Positions 8,243-15,595 of a DNA stretch of 64,000 bases are shown in pieces. This DNA is from Deltaproteobacteria bacterium (GTDB taxonomy: Bacteria > Desulfobacterota > Syntrophobacteria > Syntrophobacterales > Syntrophobacteraceae). The translations under genes and the position numbers were made by a program. Where the stretch lies: the NCBI GenBank assembly GCA_021780695.1, contig JAJXYD010000025.1:186001-250000 (forward strand), read 5' to 3'. Each line of letters begins with the position of its first letter. Positions within the stretch are counted from its first letter, which is position 1. Below the pieces are notes generated by a model. The model did not search any database and was not told the origin of the DNA. It was given only the letters and a program-made list of their open reading frames with translations.

Positions 8243-9724
8243 CTATTCTCCGGTTTCTTTGCCGGACTCTAAGATCAGTGCGTCGGCAACCAGTTCCCAG
8301 AGGTATTTGACCTCGATATCGAGTTTATATTCCTTGCGAAGGCTCTTCATGATCTGGTCGCGGCAGTTGTGGCAGGGGGTAACGACCAGTTCGGCCCCCG
8401 TAGCCCTTATCTGCCTTGCCTTGATGCGGCCGTAGAACACCCGCTCTTCCTGAAAAGGCATCGCCCAGGCGCCCCCACCTGCTCCGCAGCAATAGTTACC
8501 CTCCCTGTTCGGGTACATATCGACGAAATTATCGCAACAGGCGCGAACGATCTGGCGGGGTTCCTCGAAGTAGCCATGGCCGAAAGTCTTAAGGGACTTT
8601 CGGCCGTAGTTGCACGGATCGTGATAGGTAGTAAGCTGAGAGTGAAGGGATTTATCTATCTTGATGCGGCCGTCCCGGATGTATTCCATAAGAAGATCAA
8701 AGACGGTAACCACTTCAAATTTTCTAAGTTCGTCGGCGTACCATTTTTCCAACCCGAACCGGGTTGCATAGTAGGCGTGGCCTCATTCGGGCAAGACGAG
8801 CTTTTTGCAATCAAGCCTTAGCATGTTATCGACTATGCGCCCCACCATTATGCGCATCGCATCGTCGTCTCCGGTAAAAAGCCCCCAGTTTACCCCTTCC
8901 CAGTTTTCCGCGGGAACGGTCCAGGATTCTCCGGCCGCATAAAAGATCTTCCACCAAAACTTCATGTCGTCAGGCTCGCCGAAGGGCTCCTTGGAGTTGA
9001 TGGTGAGCATGAGGTTTGCCCCTTCGACCTCGACGGGGGTGCGAAAACCCGGGCAGCTCTCCTCGGCCAACTCCTCTCCGACCTCTTCCAATAGCTCAAC
9101 AAAATCGGCCTTGGGGATTCCCAGGTTGTTACCCCTCCTAAGGGCCATCAGAACCCCCTTGTGAAGAGGCCCGGGCACCTTGTCGCGCTCCCGAAGAGAG
9201 CGGATGCGCCTAAAGAGCTTTACGAGCTCCAGATTCATCGGGCAAGCCTCTTCGCATTTGCCGCACAGGGTGCACTTCCACGGCCAGTTTGATTCGACCA
9301 CCTCTTGGGTACGCCCCAGCACAACCATGCGAACGATTTTCCTGGGGTCAAAGCCGTCTACCCCGGAAATGGGGCATGCGCTCGCACAACTCCCGCAGGT
9401 CAGGCACAAGTCGGCCCACCCCGGGTCGGCGCGCAAAACGCTATGGCGGTCGCCAACCGTTCTCACATCGCCAACAGCTTCAGACTGCGGCATGATATTT
9501 TCCTCCTTGCCTGCTAAGTAGACCTCTTTGGACAAAACCCGGTAAGCCACACTCTCGGGGATACTCTGGAGGGTGCAAAACCGTCGGAACTCCTCCTCGG
9601 AGACGGAATATTTTTTCCCAACCGTCTGTGAGGCTTTGAGGGCCCCGCTCTTTATCCAGTTTCTAACAGTGTTTCGGTGCACGCCGAGCAATTCGGCAAG
9701 CTCGCCCACTCTAATTTCAATCAC
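8243..9724 (-). CDS. HTH-HdrC-HdrB fusion, heterodisulfide reductase-like selenoprotein
   Basis: 493 residues from a GTG at 9724 (GGAG about 8 nt upstream), with TGA at 8783-8785 read as Sec314. Residues about 5-60 are a MerR/excisionase-type helix-turn-helix (VGELAELLGVHRNTVRNWIK). Next come two [4Fe4S] motifs (CLTCGSCASACP; CTLCGKCEEACPMN) as in HdrC, then HdrB-like CCG regions: KLVLPE-U-GHAYYATRFG with Sec for Cys, and YHDPCNYGRKS, NYCCGAGGGAW and TPCHNCRDQI. An internal ATG at 9493 has a perfect AAGGAGG, so a 416-residue HdrCB without the HTH could also be made. Probably the terminal reductase module of the Hdr complex; its acceptor is unknown. Confidence 0.88.
8750..8766 (-). promoter_or_regulatory. 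SECIS-like hairpin in the hdrCB fusion
   Basis: CAACCCG-GTT-CGGGTTG on the minus strand is a perfect 7-bp stem with a 3-nt loop, starting 16 nt after the TGA codon. Confidence 0.65.
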
Positions 9725-9746
9725 CTTCAAGGCTCCAAAAGGGGGT

Positions 9747-9824
9747 TTGTGCAAACATTGCCACTTGTGCAATAAGTGCCATGTAGCGGGTAAGGCGCCC
9801 CTTTGTCAATGAGTTTTTGCACAG
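9747..9824 (-). promoter_or_regulatory. Promoter of the Hdr/Mvh operon with repeated TTGTGCAA boxes
   Basis: On the minus strand TTGACA (9804-9809) is followed after 18 bp by TACATG (9780-9785), a plausible sigma70 promoter. Two identical TTGTGCAA boxes (plus strand 9765-9772 and 9747-9754, 18-bp period) overlap the expected start point and early leader; an inverted, one-mismatch copy lies at 9817-9824, upstream of the -35. The placement suits a repressor, possibly the HTH protein encoded by the first gene; that link is inference. Confidence 0.5.
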
Positions 9825-9933
9825 GAACAAAAATAATCACTGCAAACCTGCACAGCCCAGAGAGTGGAAGGTCTGGCGGGGAAAAATTTTTGGCCTCTTA
9901 TTATAAACCGGAAAACAGATCGGGAGTGGGGGG

Positions 9934-10117
9934 CAATACTGTTTGTCCCACGCGAAGCCGCGAAAACCGAACCCGCAAAAACTGCGATTTCGGACCGGTC
10001 TGCGAGGGCTAATTAAAGCCTGGATCGCTCAGGTCACCGAACACCTTTCCTATTGTGTTTCTTTGATCTCTTTTTTCGCGCCTTCGCGCCTTCGCGTGAG
10101 CCTAAATCGACAACATT
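9934..10117 (-). mobile_element. MITE-like element, copy A
   Basis: 184 bp whose minus strand is closely similar along its length to 53857-54050. The ends carry inverted sequences (CAATACTGTT at one end and, reversed, CAATGTTGTC at the other) and inner inverted arms ACGCGAAGGCGCGAA / TTCGCGGCTTCGCGT. It is flanked by the same 12 bp, GGGAGTGGGGGG, at 9922-9933 and 10118-10129. No coding frame. Copy A lacks about 10 bp near one end that copy B keeps. Inserted between the Hdr operon promoter and the end of the prkA operon. Confidence 0.6.
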
Positions 10118-10165
10118 GGGAGTGGGGGGGGGGGACGCCAGGGGCAGAAACCGCCCCTGCGCCCA

Positions 10166-12463
10166 CTACTGTTCGGCGAATTTTTGAGCGAGGTCGTTAT
10201 CGATTACATAGAGGCAGACTTCCTTTGCGCTGTTTTGCGTGTAGCCATACCTCGCGCCAAGGTTTCCGACAAGCAGGGACACGTCTTCGCGGATCCTTTC
10301 GTCATAGGTTTTAAAGCCTTCGGTTCCGTAGTCCTTGACCGCGCTTCTAAAGTTGTCGTTTTTTAAAAACGGCGCCAGCACGTTTTCCTTGAGGTTATGG
10401 AGGTACCTGTCGTAGAGGGACTGGTAGAGCTGGGTATCGCGCAACGGTTTTCCCTCGATGAGGATCTCCTGAGCAAGCGTTTTGGAGGCATAGATGTTTT
10501 GCACCTCCAGTCGAAAGTTTTTTCGCCTGGCCTCATCGGAGCGATGCCCCAGGATTTTTCGCTCGATGGTCTCAAAGAGTTCTTCGGTAATCTTTAGCTC
10601 ATCGTTAGTGTAGCGGCATTTCTGTATCTGGCCGATTTCGAAATTCACGGCAAAGAGGTAGTTTTGAATCTGTCGTGAAATGTTTTCTTCATTGTAATAA
10701 TAGAGCGATTCCTTGACCTCCTGGAGGACCGTGTAGTCGTAGAGGGAGTTAAGGGCATCGAAGAAATCCTCCGGAACCGGTCCGCCCGCGCAGCAGTGTT
10801 TTTTGAAGTAGAGGCTCAACATGGCCATCGTAATGGGCTTATCCTTCTTCATGTAGGCCTGGTAGAATTCATTAAACATCCTGATGGAATCTCTTCCCGT
10901 AAAGCCCCGGTCTCCTTCGGCCTCGGATTCGGCAATGATTTTTCGCCGCTTCTTGGCCGTAAAATTTTTCCGGTCTTCCTCGGATAGCCAGGAAGGAATG
11001 ATCCCGGCGTAAATATCCATTTTAAGAAGCAAAAGATTTCGATCGCAATAGACCCCGTATTGGCTGGAGTCGGGTATCCACTCGGCCATGGCCGTGGAGT
11101 GAGGGTTAAGCCGCGAGGAGATTATGATTTTTGCAAAATTTTCAAGTACCCTGGGCAGGAAATACTTTCGGATCTGATCGCCGAAGATGTTTCTATAAAT
11201 CTTAATTTCAGTATTAAAATCAAGAACATAGGGTATTTTTACATAAGTGATCCGATCCGCAAACGACTGGGTGTCGGAGATATTTTCCCGGTCCTCGGGG
11301 TTGGTGAGGGCAAAGAAGAGGGAATTGACGTTTTCCTCTATGCAATCGACCTTATGGACCCCCTCGCTTATGATTCCGTGCAAATTGGCGAAGCGTTCCT
11401 TATTGTGGTCTTTTATATCCATAATGGCGTAGATGCCGTTATTTGTATTGGCATAGCGGGAATAGAGATATCTCACCTTGCTGCCGTCCATCAAAATGGA
11501 ATTCAGCTGGCTTTGGATATGCTCATCGTTTACCGTGTGCATTCTCTCTATTCTATCGCCGGGATTAGAGACGCTAATTCCAATACCTAGCCTTCTATTG
11601 AAGAGATTTCTTCGCGCATAGACCATTTCGAAGACTTTAGCCGGTGAGTCCAAAATATCGAGAAGCGCGTGGTATAAAGACTGGCAGATGGTACAGGGGC
11701 TGTCTTTAAAAACCCACTCATACTGTTTATGGGAAAAGAGCTTGTGTTTGAAATCCCTATCGGGGATCAATTCGTTGAAAAAATCCCTTCGATTGGCCTT
11801 GGGAATGAGAAGAAGGGGGCTGTCATGGCTGGGACAAGCAATTTCAAGGTATTGTTTTTCGGCTGTGCCGGAACGAGCGGCTTCGAGGTTTAGCCCCTTT
11901 TGGGCAGAGGGGTCCACCATGTTTCTAAGTTGCTCGACCAGGTATTTGGCGGTAGAGTCGGTTCCGTTTCCAAGCAGTTTTCGATTCAGCCGCCAGACGG
12001 TCTCAAAGCTAGCGCCCTCATCGGTAGCCGAATATTTTTCAAATTTCATCAGCACGTTGTTTAGAAAGGTAGATTTGCCGCATCCGTGGGGGCCTTCAAA
12101 GATGTAGATCCGGTTTTGCCTGATACCGCGTCTGAAGGAGGAAATGTGTCCCATGAGCCTGTTTACGAAAAGCCGGTCGCCAAAGAAGGGCCGATCGGTT
12201 CCAAGCTCGAAGAGCCGGGAGCAATTATAGGGAACGTACTTAATGGATTCGGGGTCGTCGGGGTATTCGTCTTTTTCCACATCGGTGTAGCTGTACATCA
12301 TATCGTAGAACATCTGGAAGATATTTCGAAAGATGCGTTCGGGAAACCTTGCGGCCAAAGCGATGTATTCGGGAAAACCAAAGGGAGTTCTACGTCCCCG
12401 CTCCTCGATTTTAGCGCAAAGCCGCTCAACTGCTCGCACGCCGATTTCATTTTCGGGTTCCAT
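10166..12463 (-). CDS. Second PrkA-family serine protein kinase / AAA protein
   Basis: 765 residues. It contains the PrkA AAA region with Walker A FEGPHGCGKSTFLNN near residue 120 and continues through a long PrkA-type C-terminal region. The PrkA signature FFGDRLFVNRLMGH and the N-terminal FPERIFRNIFQMFYD context mark it as a divergent relative of E. coli YeaG rather than a copy of the upstream prkA (15596-17662). The ATG overlaps the spoVR stop (TGATG), so the two are translationally coupled. Its partner proteins YeaH and SpoVR are in the same operon. In other bacteria YeaG/YeaH act in stress and starvation responses; here the role is inferred. Confidence 0.85.
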   Translation of the reverse strand: MEPENEIGVRAVERLCAKIEERGRRTPFGFPEYIALAARFPERIFRNIFQMFYDMMYSYTDVEKDEYPDDPESIKYVPYNCSRLFELGTDRPFFGDRLFVNRLMGHISSFRRGIRQNRIYIFEGPHGCGKSTFLNNVLMKFEKYSATDEGASFETVWRLNRKLLGNGTDSTAKYLVEQLRNMVDPSAQKGLNLEAARSGTAEKQYLEIACPSHDSPLLLIPKANRRDFFNELIPDRDFKHKLFSHKQYEWVFKDSPCTICQSLYHALLDILDSPAKVFEMVYARRNLFNRRLGIGISVSNPGDRIERMHTVNDEHIQSQLNSILMDGSKVRYLYSRYANTNNGIYAIMDIKDHNKERFANLHGIISEGVHKVDCIEENVNSLFFALTNPEDRENISDTQSFADRITYVKIPYVLDFNTEIKIYRNIFGDQIRKYFLPRVLENFAKIIISSRLNPHSTAMAEWIPDSSQYGVYCDRNLLLLKMDIYAGIIPSWLSEEDRKNFTAKKRRKIIAESEAEGDRGFTGRDSIRMFNEFYQAYMKKDKPITMAMLSLYFKKHCCAGGPVPEDFFDALNSLYDYTVLQEVKESLYYYNEENISRQIQNYLFAVNFEIGQIQKCRYTNDELKITEELFETIERKILGHRSDEARRKNFRLEVQNIYASKTLAQEILIEGKPLRDTQLYQSLYDRYLHNLKENVLAPFLKNDNFRSAVKDYGTEGFKTYDERIREDVSLLVGNLGARYGYTQNSAKEVCLYVIDNDLAQKFAEQ

Positions 12464-14091
12464 CAGATGAGTATCCTCGATAGCTGCCTGTTTTTCATGG
12501 TGTAGAGCACCCTTTGCTGGGCGGGTTCCATGTCGGCAGGGGGATGTGACTCCCAGGGGTGAAGTTCTCGCGCCCTTTGAACCGGCTCGGAAGTCTCGAG
12601 CTTTACCGGAGCGCCCCAGAGATATTCGATTCCCATCATGGTATTTGCAATAAACTCGGCTACAAGAGGTTTTCCCTCGTAGCGGTGGTTAAGGTAGAGG
12701 CAGTTTTCCCCGGTATGGGATTTATCGATTTCGATAAAAGGGGGGTGATAGAGCTGGTCTATCAGCATTTGCCTGTACTGTGCGGCGTCCCTGCTTTTGA
12801 CGTAATATTCCCTGGTCCCCTTGTCGGGGTTTAGCCTGATACCGGTTACGAAGAGTTTGTGCTTGTCGACAAAATCCTGATCGACAAAGGAGTTAAGGAA
12901 CATAAAGTCGTCGAAATCCTCCCTTACCCCGAATATATAATCGAGTCCCGCACCGGTTGACAAATCGTAGTCGCGCCGGGTCGAAACGTTTTGGACCCGC
13001 TGGTAGTCATAGGAGAGCCTGCCCTTATCGGCCATCTGCTCTATGTGGCTAAAAAGCCTCATGCCCAGAGCGTAAGGGTTAATGCCGATCCTTGGAAGGG
13101 AAGTGACCAGGGCGTTTACCCTGGCAAAACCGACTTCATTTCCACGGATGCGATCGTCTTTTAAGAAAAGCTTTTCATGCCAGTAGCTGGCCCAGCCTTC
13201 GTTAAGAATTTTTGTCCGTATCTGGGGCTGAAAATAGAGCGAAGTCTTGCGCACTATCTCGATTACCGACTGCATCCACCGGTTTTCTTCCAATTGCAGG
13301 AAGGGCGAATTGAGCAGTAAAAACTCGAGAAGATCCCGTGATTGCTTTCGGCCCTGTCTTTTGTGCCGCTCAAAGAGCGCGTCAAATTCCGGATAGGTTC
13401 TGGCCACCTGCGAGAAAAACAGGGTCTCGGCCATCTCTGCGTATTGGCGGACCGCATCGTTGTAGCGGTCGATCTCCTTTAGATAATCGATAATGTTAAC
13501 TTTCCGAAGGGATTGCAAAAAGATGTCAAAGTAGTAGTCGAGCTTTGCCGAGGTCTTTATTTCCCGGGACTGGTTCAGTTCGCGCAGTTCGCAGTGGAAC
13601 CCCACGAGGTTATCTATGCCGCGGCTAAACTCTATGATGTAATCGACCCATCGGCCCTTTTCGGAGCGAAGCATTGCGATGGCTCTTTTGTCCGAGAGCG
13701 CCCGGCCCGCGAAATCTTCATCCCAGGTATGCCTAAAGAACATATTGTTTTGGAAAAAATCGATGTGTCCCAGGACATGGTAAAAAATCATGACATTTAG
13801 CCAGTCCGGGTTGTTATCGTTATAGAAAGAAATTGCCGGACGGGTATTTATGACGGTTTCGTAAGGGTTATTGGGGTAGAGCTCGTATTTTCCCTTCTCC
13901 TTTAGGACTTCGATGTCGTTTACCCAGTAATCGTAGAGGGTGGGGATCATGTGTTTGGAGGAAAGCTCGAGCAGGTCCTTATTGGTGACAATGTATTCGA
14001 GCGTTTCGTCCTCGAAGCACAGCCCACAGTCCCGGGCCCTTTGCTTGCACCCTTCCATTATTTTCTTTGTGTGCTGATTGATAAGCTCCAT
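12463..14091 (-). CDS. spoVR: SpoVR family protein
   Basis: 542 residues from an ATG with AGGA at 10 nt; an upstream TTG at 14163 would add 24 residues. The central region has family features such as NPYETVINTRPAISFY, HVLGHIDFFQNNMFF and a later NEGWASYWHEKL segment with YNDN near residue 95. SpoVR/YcgB proteins are found with PrkA and YeaH across many bacteria. The function in non-sporulators is not settled; B. subtilis SpoVR is involved in spore cortex formation. It sits between yeaH and the second prkA. Confidence 0.9.
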   Translation of the reverse strand: MELINQHTKKIMEGCKQRARDCGLCFEDETLEYIVTNKDLLELSSKHMIPTLYDYWVNDIEVLKEKGKYELYPNNPYETVINTRPAISFYNDNNPDWLNVMIFYHVLGHIDFFQNNMFFRHTWDEDFAGRALSDKRAIAMLRSEKGRWVDYIIEFSRGIDNLVGFHCELRELNQSREIKTSAKLDYYFDIFLQSLRKVNIIDYLKEIDRYNDAVRQYAEMAETLFFSQVARTYPEFDALFERHKRQGRKQSRDLLEFLLLNSPFLQLEENRWMQSVIEIVRKTSLYFQPQIRTKILNEGWASYWHEKLFLKDDRIRGNEVGFARVNALVTSLPRIGINPYALGMRLFSHIEQMADKGRLSYDYQRVQNVSTRRDYDLSTGAGLDYIFGVREDFDDFMFLNSFVDQDFVDKHKLFVTGIRLNPDKGTREYYVKSRDAAQYRQMLIDQLYHPPFIEIDKSHTGENCLYLNHRYEGKPLVAEFIANTMMGIEYLWGAPVKLETSEPVQRARELHPWESHPPADMEPAQQRVLYTMKNRQLSRILI

Positions 14092-14224
14092 TGTCGCAAT
14101 GTCCTGTCTCGAAAAGTTTTTTTCACCAGGCCGCAAAGTTCGAGTTCCTAAAGCCCGGCGCAAAGGTAACCGAGTCTTGCCGCTTTAGCCTCCTTCTGGC
14201 TCAAAGGGGCCACCGGCGCCGCTC

Positions 14225-15553
14225 TCAGGAGAGCAGTTTTTTTATTCCCTCTATAAGACGGACTTCCGTTGCGTCCTGACCCACATTGTCCATGCGGATC
14301 GTCTGGGCAAAATTTTCAAGAAGCCCCGAGGCCGTAAGATATTGTTCCACGACCGACCCGCCCTCCAAACTTGCGCCCGCAATCGTAACGCCCACTCTAT
14401 TGGCAAAGCCCATGGTCTTTCTGATTTCGGGAATCGTTTTTTGTCCGTCGGCATCCCAGTCGTCTCCGTCCGTGCCGTGGAAAACGTAGATATTATAGTC
14501 GCGGGCCAGATTGCCCGCTTCGATGATCTCGTTTACGAGCCGGTAGCCCGACTCGACCCTGGTGCCGCCTGCAACCGTCGAGTTGTAGTAGGTGTAGAAA
14601 TCGGGTACTTCCTTTGCCGTCGTATCATGGAGGATGAACCTTGTTTCCACCTGTTTTTCATACTGGTAGAGGAGCCAGCTGTAGATGAGAACGTGCTGGG
14701 TGACCACCGCTTCGGTGGGCTGACCGGACATGGAGCCCGAGTAGTCGCGAAGAAAGAAGATCATGGCCTGGGATTCATAATCTTTTTCCTTGGAAAATAT
14801 ACGGTAGACCTGGTCCTGGGGGGAAACCAGAAAACCCAGGGGGTCGATTTCCTCGCCTCCGGAGATATTGCCGAGGCTGATATTGGTCTCGATGATCTTT
14901 CTAAGAGTCGCTTTTTTGTCCAGCAGCTGCCCGTTTTTGTCGTGGATGTCGGTAAGATCATACGTGTAACGGGTAAGCGAGCGCTTGGTGCCCTTGTTTT
15001 TTAAGTTGGGCAGTTCGAATTTTTCGCCCAGGACTTTGCCCAGATCATAGGCGCTCGATTCTATCTCATGAGCGTCGCCTTCCCCTCCGCCGGGCCCCGA
15101 GCCCGAGCCCTCGCCCTCCTGGGAGCCGTCGGCGGGTTCTTCTCCAATCACTTCGCCCTCTTCTCCCTCCCCCGTGCCTCCCGAGGTACTCTCTTCTCCG
15201 GGTTGCTCGCCTCTTAGGTCGTGGATGAATTTTTCCTCGACCGTCGTTGGCACCAGAATGATTTTATCCTTTCCCCCGCGACCGGGCTTGACCAGCCTTC
15301 CGACCCGGATCTTTCGGGGAAAACCGTCCTTTTCGCGCTGTTTGTCGCGTTCGAGCAGTTCGTCAATGGCGCTCAGGCTCTGAACGTAGGAGGGCGTCGA
15401 GGCCGAGGAGTCCTGGAGAAACACCATATCCCCAACCCAGGCCCCCCTGTCCACGGCTTGCGGGGCCGTTAGAGACCCCTTCTGTTTTTTTGCCTCGCTT
15501 TTCAAAACCTCTTCGCTCTTTATCTCAAGGGAGTCTTTAACCCGTTTTTCCAT
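14225..15553 (-). CDS. yeaH: YeaH/UPF0229 (DUF444) family protein with VWA-like domain
   Basis: 442 residues; ATG with GAGG at 7 nt. The N-terminal third is charged (kinase-interaction type) and followed by an acidic, Gly/Ser/Glu-rich linker at about residues 125-170. The C-terminal half carries FFLRDYSGSMSGQPTEAVV, a MIDAS-like DxSGS motif of von Willebrand A folds, plus HGTDGDDWDADGQKT. This is the standard partner of PrkA (yeaG-yeaH in E. coli). It lies 43 bp after prkA and before spoVR. Confidence 0.92.
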   Translation of the reverse strand: MEKRVKDSLEIKSEEVLKSEAKKQKGSLTAPQAVDRGAWVGDMVFLQDSSASTPSYVQSLSAIDELLERDKQREKDGFPRKIRVGRLVKPGRGGKDKIILVPTTVEEKFIHDLRGEQPGEESTSGGTGEGEEGEVIGEEPADGSQEGEGSGSGPGGGEGDAHEIESSAYDLGKVLGEKFELPNLKNKGTKRSLTRYTYDLTDIHDKNGQLLDKKATLRKIIETNISLGNISGGEEIDPLGFLVSPQDQVYRIFSKEKDYESQAMIFFLRDYSGSMSGQPTEAVVTQHVLIYSWLLYQYEKQVETRFILHDTTAKEVPDFYTYYNSTVAGGTRVESGYRLVNEIIEAGNLARDYNIYVFHGTDGDDWDADGQKTIPEIRKTMGFANRVGVTIAGASLEGGSVVEQYLTASGLLENFAQTIRMDNVGQDATEVRLIEGIKKLLS

Positions 15554-15595
15554 GGGGTAGCCTCGTGTTAGCCTTTGTGCCGGGCTCTATTTTGA

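Noticed and set aside
2415..8785. Frameshifts or nonsense mutations as the explanation for the split hydrogenase/Hdr genes
   Set aside because: All four breaks are UGA, never UAA or UAG, the frame is kept on both sides, and each falls on a conserved Cys with a hairpin at SECIS distance.
9803..10012. Plus-strand open frame over the promoter region of the Hdr operon
   Set aside because: Poor composition, no ribosome binding site, and overlaps the promoter boxes and the repeat element.
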